A stretch of DNA of 32,504 nucleotides. It comes from Microcoleus sp. AS-A8 (GTDB lineage: Bacteria > Cyanobacteriota > Cyanobacteriia > Cyanobacteriales > Coleofasciculaceae). Where the stretch lies: assembly GCA_039962225.1 (NCBI GenBank), contig JAMPKV010000043.1, positions 1 through 32,504 of the forward strand. The letters run 5' to 3'. The notes under the pieces were generated by a model. The model was not told where the DNA came from. It searched no databases and saw only the letters and a list, made by a program, of their open reading frames with translations. This document shows, one piece after another, positions 24,877-32,504 of the stretch. The stretch's first letter is position 1; the number at the start of each line of letters is the position of its first letter. A program made the position numbers and the translations under genes.

Positions 24877-27507
24877 TTGGTAGATAGAAATTCCCTCAAA
24901 AAAATTAAAACTAAGTTGAAGTCGTGGGAAAGAACCTTGGCACAAAAAACAGAGAATTGGTGCGATGAGTCGAAACTACGGAGGCGATTTAGCGGCTACC
25001 TGGTGATAAAGGAAGTTTTAAAGAAGCTTATCCTAAGCATTCCCCTCAAGAAATCAAAAGAATTAATTAATTACGTTTTTCTGTTACTTTTTAACGTTTT
25101 ACTTTATCAAGGTCGAGTATTCGCTCAACTAACACCCGATACCACTTTAGGCAGTGAAAGTTCTATCATTACTCCTAGCGTTCTCATCAATAACCAACCC
25201 GCCGATCGCATTGAGGGTGGAGCATTGAGAGGTGTTAACCTATTCCACAGTTTTTTAGAGTTTAATCTTAACGATGCACAGCGGGTTTATTTTGCCTCAC
25301 CGACTGGAATTGAAAATATTATTACGCGGGTAACAGGGGTTAATCCTTCCAATATTTTAGGAACGCTGGGTGTTAATGGTTCGGCTAATTTATTTTTAAT
25401 GAATCCTAATGGCATTCTATTGGGTGCCAATGCTCGTCTGGATATCAAGGGTTCCTTTTTCGCAACTACCGCTAGCAGCATGGTGTTTGCCGATGGCAAC
25501 CTATTCAGTGCGAAAACGCCTGAAAACCCAGCACTTTTAACCGTCAGCGTTCCCTTGGGGGTGCAATTCGGGGCAACACCCGCAACGGTGCAGGTGCAAG
25601 AATCAACTCTACAGGTGCCGTTGGGCAGAACATTGGCACTTGTGGGCGGTGAAGTGAGGCTGCAAGGTGGCACAGTGGCGGCACCGGGCGGACGAATTGA
25701 GCTCGCTAGTGTTGCAGAGAATAGTTTTGTCAGTCTAAAACCCATTAATAATGATTGGCAATTGGGCTATGAGGGTGTGCAGAACTTCCAAGATATACAG
25801 CTATCGAATCGGGCGGTCGTCAATGCCAGTGGTGACGGGGGAGGTGATATTGTGGTGTGGGCGCGATCGCTACGACTCGCTGAAGAGTCACGCCTTGAAG
25901 CATTAACCTTAGGTTCGCAACCCGGAGGAAAAATCAGCGTCAACGCATCCAACTCAGTAGAGCTCACCGGAACAGGAACCTATCTCCAGGACATACAACT
26001 GTTTTTAACCGGACAAATTAAACCGGCTAATCTTCGCAATGGCTTGTTTACCCTAAGTTACGGTTCAGGTGCGGCTGGCGATGTGGTGATTAATACGCCT
26101 TCCTTTGTTGCCCGTAATGGAGCGTTTGTTGCCACCTCTACGCTGGGATCGGGTGAAGGTGGAGATTTAACCATCAATGCCTCGGATAATGTCGAACTCA
26201 CCACTTCTGCCTTAATCACAGGTAGTGGACTGGGGGATAGCGGTAAGGCTGGAAACTTAACCGTGAATACAGGGCGTTTGCTTGTGCAAGATTATGGCGT
26301 CTTGGGAACGAGTACCCTAGGAAGCGGTGGGGGGGGAGAGTTAACCGTTAATGCCTCCCAATCCGTGGAACTGATCGGCAGCAATCCCATTGTATTGGGG
26401 TCAGGTACTCGCTTTTTGACTGGCTTGTTTAGCACAACCTTCGGGGGTGGAGAGGCGGGAGACGTAGAGGTGACGACACCGCGCTTATCGGTACGGGATG
26501 GGGCGGCGATCGGGGCGAGTACCGCTAATCGAGGAAAGGGGGGAAATCTTACAGTGACGGCGTCTGAGTTTGTGGAAATCATCGGCAAGTCTCCCGATGG
26601 TTTGGCTCAAAGTGCTGTAGCGGCTACAGCGGAGGCGGGTTCGACCGGTCAAGGCGGAAACTTAACCGTCCAAACTGGAGAATTGAGGCTTCAGGATCAG
26701 GGAAGACTCAGTGTTCGCAGTCGCGGAACGGGAGATGCAGGTAACTTGAAAGTCATTGCTGATTCGATTCGTCTGGACAATCAAGGCAGCATTGCCGCCG
26801 CCACAACCGTAGCCGGAGAAGGCGGGAATATTCAGCTACAAACCCATTCTTTACAACTACGCCGCAACAGCATCATCAACGCCGAAGCGGGTGGTAGTGG
26901 GAATGGCGGCAACATCACAATTGACACAGATATCTTAGTCGCTCTGGAAAATAGCAGTATTACCGCCAACGCCTTCCAGGGGGCTGGGGGAAATATTACA
27001 ATCAACACCCAAGGTTTGTTTGTTGCACCAACAAGCAAAATCACGGCGAGTTCCACTCTGGGAATTAGTGGCGTGGTAGACATCAATACCGAAATTAATA
27101 GCGTTGAAGCGTCTCTGCCACCCCTGGAAGAGGATTTTGTCACTTCCGAGCAAGTTATTGCCGATAGTTGTCTGGGACGCCCAAATGCTCAAGGTGGCAG
27201 CTTTACCGTGATCGGCACGGGTGGGTTGCCGGCGACGCCCTATGGTGCCTTCACAACTTCCTATCCTATAACTGATGTACAGCAGATTACTGAGAACAGC
27301 ACCACGGGGCGGCGCGTTAGTCCAGAAGCGATCGCGGAACACTCCGGAAACCGTAGCGTCCTTCCCCTCCAAGAGGCACAAGGAATGTTCGTCACGGCTG
27401 ATGGTCGTGTGGTTCTCGGCACTATCCCCCAGTTGGAAGCTCTCGCCCAGGCAAGGGACTTAATCTGTTACTTTCAAGAACCTGCAAAAGGCAGATCGGA
27501 GCTTTAG
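24877..27507 (+). CDS. two-partner-secretion haemagglutination-domain protein (TpsA-like)
   Basis: A large secreted adhesin-like protein of 876 residues. A long basic N-region leads to a hydrophobic signal (YVFLLLFNVLLYQGRVFAQ) and a cut near FAQ-L. The filamentous haemagglutinin N-terminal domain (about 88-200) follows: FHSFLEFNL, YFASPTGIENIITRVTG, LFLMNPNGILLGANARLDIK, GSFFATTASS. The rest is a Gly/Asn/Ser-rich right-handed beta-helix with repeats such as GSGEGGDLTINASDNVELT and GNGGNITIDTD. The C-terminal DSCLGR and SFTVIGTGGLPATPYG are typical of the cyanobacterial branch. TTG 24877 has no Shine-Dalgarno and lies just below a TATAAT; a GTG at 25003 would give a shorter, more usual signal and may be the true start. 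The stop codon lies inside a dispersed 17-bp repeat. No TpsB porin partner is in the window. Confidence 0.85.
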   Translation: MVDRNSLKKIKTKLKSWERTLAQKTENWCDESKLRRRFSGYLVIKEVLKKLILSIPLKKSKELINYVFLLLFNVLLYQGRVFAQLTPDTTLGSESSIITPSVLINNQPADRIEGGALRGVNLFHSFLEFNLNDAQRVYFASPTGIENIITRVTGVNPSNILGTLGVNGSANLFLMNPNGILLGANARLDIKGSFFATTASSMVFADGNLFSAKTPENPALLTVSVPLGVQFGATPATVQVQESTLQVPLGRTLALVGGEVRLQGGTVAAPGGRIELASVAENSFVSLKPINNDWQLGYEGVQNFQDIQLSNRAVVNASGDGGGDIVVWARSLRLAEESRLEALTLGSQPGGKISVNASNSVELTGTGTYLQDIQLFLTGQIKPANLRNGLFTLSYGSGAAGDVVINTPSFVARNGAFVATSTLGSGEGGDLTINASDNVELTTSALITGSGLGDSGKAGNLTVNTGRLLVQDYGVLGTSTLGSGGGGELTVNASQSVELIGSNPIVLGSGTRFLTGLFSTTFGGGEAGDVEVTTPRLSVRDGAAIGASTANRGKGGNLTVTASEFVEIIGKSPDGLAQSAVAATAEAGSTGQGGNLTVQTGELRLQDQGRLSVRSRGTGDAGNLKVIADSIRLDNQGSIAAATTVAGEGGNIQLQTHSLQLRRNSIINAEAGGSGNGGNITIDTDILVALENSSITANAFQGAGGNITINTQGLFVAPTSKITASSTLGISGVVDINTEINSVEASLPPLEEDFVTSEQVIADSCLGRPNAQGGSFTVIGTGGLPATPYGAFTTSYPITDVQQITENSTTGRRVSPEAIAEHSGNRSVLPLQEAQGMFVTADGRVVLGTIPQLEALAQARDLICYFQEPAKGRSEL

Positions 27508-27513
27508 TGAGGA
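27497..27513 (+). repeat. 17-bp dispersed repeat containing the stop codon of the haemagglutinin gene
   Basis: CGGAGCTTTAGTGAGGA supplies the last codons (Glu-Leu) and the TAG stop at 27505-27507. An identical copy lies at 27545-27561. Confidence 0.6.
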
Positions 27514-27933
27514 CAGAAGCTAAATGGCAGGGGGCAGAAGGCACCGGAGCTTTAGTGAGGAGACAGAAGGCAGGGGGCAGAAGGCAGGAGGCAGGAGGCA
27601 GGGGGCAGAAGGCAGGAGGCAGAAGGCAGGAGGCAGGAGGCAGGGGGCAGAAGGCAGGAGACAGGAGGCAGTATAAGAGAAGGGGATTCAAACCCCTCCG
27701 GAAGACAAGCCACTGAGCCTTGTTCCGTGTGGGCTTGTACCAAGAGTTCCCTTTCGGTCGCCAGAAGGCTTGTGCCAACGACCGAAGGTTTACCTTCTGC
27801 CTTCTGCCGTCTACCTTCTGCCTTTGTTTTGACGCCGGAAATTAATGTCCGGACGGGTTTGGTCGCTTACGGAGAAGGGTGCAGAACCCTAGCTCTTTTA
27901 TGATTGTCCTTGACTTTTAGGACTATAAATGAC
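27508..27933. other. repeat-rich spacer before the CHASE2 gene
   Basis: It holds a second 17-bp repeat (27545-27561), the heptamer array (27560-27671), and at about 27788-27826 pyrimidine-rich CTTCTGCC units complementary to the heptamers, so the RNA could fold into a long hairpin. The middle (27680-27780) has nothing I recognise. The minus-strand Pro/Leu-rich frames here are repeat artefacts. Confidence 0.5.
27560..27671 (+). repeat. tandem array of 16 heptamers (RRGGCAG)
   Basis: Sixteen contiguous 7-bp units fill 112 bp with no gaps. Variants are AAGGCAG, GAGGCAG and GGGGCAG, with GAGACAG at units 1 and 15. The order shows a higher-level pattern, with runs such as GAG-GAG-GGG-AAG recurring, which suggests growth by multi-unit duplication. 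It lies outside coding sequence. Confidence 0.8.
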
Positions 27934-29874
27934 ATGAAATTCAAGCGACTGAGACAGACAATTTGGCAACGGCGTGGAGTTGGGATTGGAGCTATTACGG
28001 TGGCTAGCCTTGTCGTTGTCCTACGCCTTTCAGGTCTGTTGCAGTCATGGGAGTGGGCGGCGCTCGATCAATTTTTTCGCAATCGTCCGGCTGAGGTAGT
28101 TGAGAAGCGCATTTTGGTTGTTGGTATTAATGAGTCAGACCTTCGTTATGTCGGACAATGGCCTGTCAGCGATGCTGTTCTAGCTCAACTACTCAACAAA
28201 CTGAAAGCCTCAAAGCCAAGAGCGATTGGTTTAGACCTGTATCGAGATTTGTCAGTGCCACCCGGTACCCAAACCTTGGAAGAGGTGTTTAAATCTACAC
28301 CGAATCTGATTGGCATTGAAAAAAAAGTTGATGATAGTATCGGCAATGCCACCGCACCACCACCCGTGTTGAATGAGTTGGGTCAGGTGGGTGCCAATGA
28401 TATTGTGCCTGATGCAGATGGCAGAATTCGTCGCGGCATACTGTTTCTCACGCCTAAGTCTGAACCCGCTTTACCTAGCTTGGGGTTAAGATTGGCGTTG
28501 ATTTATCTAGAGCGTCAAGGAATTAGCCCAACCGCTGATGCAAAGGGTTTTATGAAGTTAGGGAAGACCGTATTTGTTCCCTTTGAGGAGAATGATGGCG
28601 GCTATGTCCGGGCAGATGCTGGTGGGTATCAAATCTTGTTGAATTTTAAAGGAAATGCCCCTTTTGATCGCGTTTCGATGACCGAGGTTTTGCTCGACCA
28701 AGTCCCGCCATCGTCAGTGCGCGATCGCATTGTCTTAATTGGGTCGGTTGCACCGAGCTTGAAAGATTTATTCTACACCCCCTATAGCAACGATCTACTC
28801 CCGTCGCCCAAGCAAAGCCCTGGTGTAGAGATTCAAGCCCATCTCACCTCGCTCATTTTAAGTGCTGCTATAGAAGGGCGTCCCTTACTTCAGACGTGGT
28901 CAGAATCGGTGGAAGTTTTGTGGATTTTCTTCTGGTCGAGTGCGGGTACGGCTGTAACATGGGCTGTGCGGTTTCAAGGCTATAGAAACTACTCACTGTT
29001 ACGCACAGTGATGGGTTTAGTGATTGTGGCGATCGCACTGATGAGTATTGCGTATCTGCTTTTTTTGAGCCACTGGTGGATTCCCGTGGTGCCACCTCTG
29101 ATCGCTTTATTTGGGTCTGCCACTGTCTTGATTGGTTATATTGCTCAATTAGAGCGCCAAGATAGACGAACCGTGATGAATCTATTTGGGCGTCACGTCA
29201 GTCCCGCTATTGCCAGAACCATTTGGCGCAATCGCCGTCAGCTTCTGAAAAAAGGACGCTTGTTGGGGCGTCAGATGACAGCAACGGTACTCTTTGCAGA
29301 CTTAAAAGGTTTTACCTCCATCGCGGAGCAAACTGATCCAGAGACACTCATGTCCTGGCTCAATGAATATATGAGTGCCATGGTAGGGGTGATTCAGGCA
29401 CATGGAGGGATTGTAGATAAGTTTATTGGGGATGCGATCATGGCTGTTTTCGGCGTCCCCATTCCGCACACGGCATCAGAAGACATTGCCAAAGATGCGA
29501 TCGCCGCTGTGCATTGCGCCAAAGTTATGGCATCCACCCTTCAGGTACTCAATCAAAAATGGCAAATTCAAGGACGCCCCACGGCTGCCATGCGAGTCGG
29601 GATTGCCACTGGTCTTGTGGTCACAGGCAGCCTGGGTAGTTCCCAAAGACTCGATTACACAACGATTGGGGACAGCGTGAATGTGGCATCACGGTTAGAA
29701 AGTTATGATAAATCCCTGAATGGCGGGATTTGTCGCATTTTGATTAATAAAGAAACGTATCTGCATATACAGGGACAGTTCCCCACAAAGTTTATTGGAG
29801 AGGAACAACTCAAAGGGCGTAAGCAGCCCACTGAAATTTATCAAGTTTTACTATCCAAATCTAATAAAAATTAA
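27934..29874 (+). CDS. CHASE2-domain adenylate cyclase
   Basis: Class III nucleotide cyclase, 646 residues from ATG 27934, with an extracytoplasmic CHASE2 sensor. The start is chosen because AGGA lies about 11 bp upstream; a TTG at 27904 has no such site. One N-terminal helix (GIGAITVASLVVVLRLSGLL) precedes CHASE2, whose hallmark WEWAALDQFFRNRP follows. Three C-terminal membrane helices (near 325-415) connect to the cyclase domain. Metal-binding Asp456 (FADLKGFT) and Asp500 (FIGDAIM) are present. The base-selecting pair is Lys496 and Thr576 (DYTTIGD), the pattern of cyanobacterial adenylate cyclases, and the transition-state Asn583 and Arg587 are intact, so cAMP synthesis is expected. CHASE2 ligands are unknown. 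It probably forms a transcription unit with the DUF928 gene downstream. Confidence 0.92.
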   Translation: MKFKRLRQTIWQRRGVGIGAITVASLVVVLRLSGLLQSWEWAALDQFFRNRPAEVVEKRILVVGINESDLRYVGQWPVSDAVLAQLLNKLKASKPRAIGLDLYRDLSVPPGTQTLEEVFKSTPNLIGIEKKVDDSIGNATAPPPVLNELGQVGANDIVPDADGRIRRGILFLTPKSEPALPSLGLRLALIYLERQGISPTADAKGFMKLGKTVFVPFEENDGGYVRADAGGYQILLNFKGNAPFDRVSMTEVLLDQVPPSSVRDRIVLIGSVAPSLKDLFYTPYSNDLLPSPKQSPGVEIQAHLTSLILSAAIEGRPLLQTWSESVEVLWIFFWSSAGTAVTWAVRFQGYRNYSLLRTVMGLVIVAIALMSIAYLLFLSHWWIPVVPPLIALFGSATVLIGYIAQLERQDRRTVMNLFGRHVSPAIARTIWRNRRQLLKKGRLLGRQMTATVLFADLKGFTSIAEQTDPETLMSWLNEYMSAMVGVIQAHGGIVDKFIGDAIMAVFGVPIPHTASEDIAKDAIAAVHCAKVMASTLQVLNQKWQIQGRPTAAMRVGIATGLVVTGSLGSSQRLDYTTIGDSVNVASRLESYDKSLNGGICRILINKETYLHIQGQFPTKFIGEEQLKGRKQPTEIYQVLLSKSNKN

Positions 29875-30041
29875 GCGTCTTTTCTATCTAAATAGAGAGG
29901 AAATATGTTTTAGAGTCTTTTATCGTAAGCAGATAGACAACTCAGTAACTTCTTCGGATTTCTACTGGATAGTTCTCCAAATTAGGGTAGTTCAGGGCGC
30001 TCTACTCATAGTAAAAAACTTTAAAACATTGCGCCTTTATT

Positions 30042-30809
30042 ATGCTAAATACTCGCCTACTGATGAGTGTGGTTACAGCGACCGCCTCCCTGTTTCTCAT
30101 GCCTGTGACTCGTTGGGTGGATGGTTTTCCGCTTCATGTATTATCCAGCCCTGCTTTAGCCAGCTTTGCGGAACATCCAGGAACTAAATTTAAGTATGTA
30201 CCTCCTTATCGCGGCACACCCAGACGCACTCAGGGAGCGGGTACGCGAGGAGAGGATGAGTCTCAAGAGGTGACACTTAAACTATTAGTTCCGAATGATC
30301 ACACAGGACAAACGTTATCGAGTCATCCCACCTTTTTCTGGTATGTCTCAGAAATACCAGAGGAACCTGTGGAATTTGCCTTAGTAGAATCGGGCGTTGC
30401 TCAGCCAATTTTTGTGCAGCAACTACAACTAGAAAAAGCGGGAATTATGCGGTTGGAAATGCCGGAAAATTTGCCCGGATTGGTTCCAGGTAAAGAATAC
30501 CGTTGGACTGTGAGCTTAGTGAGCAATGCTAATCGACGCTCTCAGGATACCTTTGCACAAAGCTGGATTAAGCGCGTAGCAGAAACACCAGCACTCAATC
30601 AACAGCTAGCTACGGCAAAAAGCGAGCGCGATCGTGCCTCAATTTATGCTGAAGCTGGACTCTGGTACGATGCTATCAATGTCCTTTTAAAGGCTCAATC
30701 TACCAACTCCACTGATCGATCTATGCGTGAAGCTTTTCTATCGTTACTTGATCGGGCTGGACTAACAGAAGTAGCGGAGCAAGAGCGACAACGGCTAGCA
30801 AGATACTAA
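30042..30809 (+). CDS. exported DUF928 protein
   Basis: A 255-residue protein of unknown function, with an N-terminal signal-like segment (MLNTRLLMSVVTATASLFLM onwards, cut possibly near ALAS). The DUF928 pattern is visible: GTPRRTQGAGTRG, then LLVPNDHTGQTLSSHPTFFW, PEEPVEFALVE, LPGLVPGKEYRWTVSLV, and a helical C-terminus (ASIYAEAGLWYDAINVLLKA) resembling a TPR pair. The ATG start has no clear Shine-Dalgarno. In cyanobacteria this family often occurs beside CHASE2 and haemagglutination-domain genes, as here, which suggests a shared envelope role. It lies 167 bp after the CHASE2 cyclase. Confidence 0.85.
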   Translation: MLNTRLLMSVVTATASLFLMPVTRWVDGFPLHVLSSPALASFAEHPGTKFKYVPPYRGTPRRTQGAGTRGEDESQEVTLKLLVPNDHTGQTLSSHPTFFWYVSEIPEEPVEFALVESGVAQPIFVQQLQLEKAGIMRLEMPENLPGLVPGKEYRWTVSLVSNANRRSQDTFAQSWIKRVAETPALNQQLATAKSERDRASIYAEAGLWYDAINVLLKAQSTNSTDRSMREAFLSLLDRAGLTEVAEQERQRLARY

Positions 30810-30867
30810 GGTAACCAATAACCTAAATCGATTAAAATTCTATGAGCCAATCCCAGCAGCAATAAAC

Positions 30868-32504
30868 TTGTTCGACAAGAAGCGCCAACAATCAGCGGAC
30901 AACGAGGCACCCCTCGCCGCTAGGATGCGTCCTCGCACCCTCGATGAATTTATCGGGCAAGACCACATCATTGGGCCTGGACGCCTGTTGCGCCGTGCGA
31001 TTCAAGCTGACCAACTTTCTTCCCTGATCTTTTTTGGTCCACCGGGTACCGGAAAAACCACCCTCGCTCGGATTATTGCTAACACTACTCGCGCTCACTT
31101 CATTGCGATTAATGCTGTCCTGTCTGGAGTCAAGGAAATTCGAGATGCGATCGCAACTGCTCAGAAACGCCAAAAGGAACACTCTCAGCGCACTATCCTG
31201 TTTGTGGACGAGGTTCACCGCTTCAATAAATCGCAGCAAGATGCGTTGCTGCCTTGGGTGGAAAATGGAACAGTCATCCTGATTGGCGCAACCACAGAAA
31301 ATCCTTACTTTGAAGTTAACAAAGCTCTTGTCAGCCGTTCGCGCATCTTTCAGCTTAAGCCTCTCAATGAAGCTGACTTACCGCGTGTCCTGGAACAGGC
31401 ACTCACTGACTCAGAACGCGGTTATGGGAAACTATCTGTAATAGTAGAGCCAGATGCGATCGCTCACCTAGTCAATGTCGCCAATGGTGATGCCCGTTCG
31501 TTACTTAATGCCCTGGAACTGGCAGTTGAAACCACACCTCCCGACGCAACCGGGACTGTTCGCGTTACGCTGGCTGTGGCAGAGGAATCCATACAGCAAA
31601 GGGCAGTGCTCTATGACAAGGAAGGAGATGCCCACTTCGATACCATTAGTGCCTTTATCAAAAGCTTGCGAGGTTCCGACCCGGATGCCGCTTTATACTG
31701 GCTAGCCAAAATGGTTTATGCCGGAGAAGACCCTCGCTTCATTTTCCGGCGCATGTTAATTTTAGCCAGTGAAGATGTGGGACTGGCTGACCCCAATGCT
31801 GTAGTGGTGGTTAATGCCTGCGCTAGCGCCTTTGAGTGGGTGGGGATGCCGGAAGGACGCTATCACTTGGCTCAAGCTACGCTTTATCTCGCCAACGCTC
31901 CCAAATCGAACAGCGTCATGGGCTTTTTCGATGCGCTAGGAGTGGTTGAGAAGGAACGGGAGGCGGAAGTACCCACTCACCTCAAGGATGCTAACCGGGA
32001 CAAGAAAGGATTGGGGCATGGCGCAGGGTATCTTTATCCTCATGCCTACCGCGACCATTGGGTTGCTCAACAGTATTTGCCTAGTAGTTTGCAGGGGCAG
32101 GTGTTTTATCAACCCTCAACGCAGGGGTTTGAAGGAGAAATTAAGACGCAGGTGGCTCGTCATCGGGAAGCGCAGTTGGAAGCGGTGGCAGAGGGTGTTT
32201 TTGTATCACCTGTTGAAGTGCTAACCACAGGACCAACTGACCGCACAGTTGACCGTTGGTTGCAGCGCACGTTGAGTCAGGTGGGTGAGCAACTGGAGGT
32301 GGTACGCGATCGCATTTTCACCTTAACTCAACTTCAGCGTCATCATGTTCTTTTGGACTTGAATGCAGGAAGTGGTTTACTTACGTTTGAAGCTTTGCGT
32401 CGGGTGCCAGAAGGTGGAGTTTATGCCTGTACTCGGACATCTGCTGAAGCTGTTGCTCTACAAGAACAGGTTGCGGTGCTTCCAGAACTCAAGCGTCCTT
32501 TTGT
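30868..32504 (+). CDS. RarA (MgsA) recombination ATPase fused to a methyltransferase-like domain, 3' end outside window
   Basis: AAA+ clamp-loader-like ATPase that acts at stalled replication forks, with an extra C-terminal domain. The frame is open from upstream of 30868 to the last base. Walker A is GPPGTGKTT, Walker B is ILFVDEVHRFN, and sensor 1 is GATTENPYFEVN. The RarA C-terminal part follows: DPRFIFRRMLILASEDVGLA, GMPEGRYHLAQATLYLA, DANRDKKGLGHGAGYLYPHA. From about residue 475 the protein continues with LLDLNAGSGLLTFEALRR, like motif I of SAM methyltransferases. Cyanobacterial homologues are annotated as RarA/unknown-domain fusions. The start is uncertain: TTG 30868 gives MFDKKRQQ. An ATG at 30842 is out of frame and stops after seven codons. 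No Shine-Dalgarno is evident. Confidence 0.88.
   Translation, partial: MFDKKRQQSADNEAPLAARMRPRTLDEFIGQDHIIGPGRLLRRAIQADQLSSLIFFGPPGTGKTTLARIIANTTRAHFIAINAVLSGVKEIRDAIATAQKRQKEHSQRTILFVDEVHRFNKSQQDALLPWVENGTVILIGATTENPYFEVNKALVSRSRIFQLKPLNEADLPRVLEQALTDSERGYGKLSVIVEPDAIAHLVNVANGDARSLLNALELAVETTPPDATGTVRVTLAVAEESIQQRAVLYDKEGDAHFDTISAFIKSLRGSDPDAALYWLAKMVYAGEDPRFIFRRMLILASEDVGLADPNAVVVVNACASAFEWVGMPEGRYHLAQATLYLANAPKSNSVMGFFDALGVVEKEREAEVPTHLKDANRDKKGLGHGAGYLYPHAYRDHWVAQQYLPSSLQGQVFYQPSTQGFEGEIKTQVARHREAQLEAVAEGVFVSPVEVLTTGPTDRTVDRWLQRTLSQVGEQLEVVRDRIFTLTQLQRHHVLLDLNAGSGLLTFEALRRVPEGGVYACTRTSAEAVALQEQVAVLPELKRPF

Noticed and set aside
25287-25745. 152-codon minus-strand frame inside the haemagglutinin gene
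   Set aside because: It is a shadow of the beta-helix coding sequence; the plus-strand domain match is unambiguous.
27560-27671. Possible CRISPR-like repeat array
   Set aside because: Units are 7 bp and contiguous with no spacers; no cas genes nearby.
27674-27705. tRNA T-arm-like sequence AGGGGATTCAAACCCCT
   Set aside because: The loop does not have TTC in the right register, and no anticodon or D-arm or acceptor stem can be built around it.
27552-27778. Minus-strand frames rich in Leu-Pro-Pro-Ala-Ser-Cys
   Set aside because: They are translations of the heptamer array and its flanks, with no start signals and purely repetitive composition.

Overview
The window looks like chromosomal DNA of a filamentous, phycocyanin-bearing cyanobacterium. 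It carries a cpcBACDEF phycobilisome-rod operon, many GCGATCGC (HIP1) palindromes, large PAS/GAF hybrid histidine kinases, CHAT-TPR and haemagglutination-domain proteins, and a RarA-fusion gene of the kind annotated in cyanobacteria. A Coleofasciculus/Microcoleus-like genome would fit, but the genus is a guess from style and not shown by the sequence.

Layout. 1-8337 is mixed metabolic and accessory DNA. It holds the 3' part of an IS630 transposase, an AbrB-type membrane protein, a minus-strand homocitrate synthase of the LYS20 type divergent from an SDR that lacks the usual catalytic tyrosine, an exported TPR protein (minus), a small PII-like protein, a patch of decayed fragments, and a lipoprotein GDSL esterase (minus). 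8338-9505 is a long non-coding stretch with palindromic repeats and the likely cpc promoter and leader. 9506-13984 is the operon cpcB-cpcA-(decayed CpcD-like linker)-cpcC-cpcD-cpcE-cpcF: both phycocyanin subunits, the rod linker, the rod cap, and the two-subunit bilin lyase for CpcA. The decayed CpcD-domain reading frame (10742-10900) is broken by an in-frame TAG.

14109-30809 is a signalling and cell-surface region. It has an exported TPR-CHAT protein, then a small graveyard (a MITE-like element, the tail of a membrane acyltransferase, a second copy of the CHAT gene's 3' end, and a frameshifted helix-turn-helix remnant). Next come two paralogous hybrid histidine kinases (7xPAS and 2xGAF sensors) separated by a MITE filled with a G-rich octamer, a two-partner-secretion haemagglutination-domain protein, a CHASE2 adenylate cyclase and an exported DUF928 protein. 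CHAT-TPR, haemagglutinin, CHASE2 and DUF928 genes recur together in cyanobacteria, as far as I recall, and no function has been settled for the set. No TpsB-type outer-membrane partner is visible here. The window ends inside a RarA (MgsA) ATPase fused to a methyltransferase-like domain.

Intergenic DNA is unusually rich in small inverted and tandem repeats: two MITE-like elements, a 17-bp repeat family of four copies, one of which forms the stop codon of the haemagglutinin gene, an array of 16 heptamers, and several hairpins between cpc genes. I saw no tRNA, rRNA or CRISPR array.
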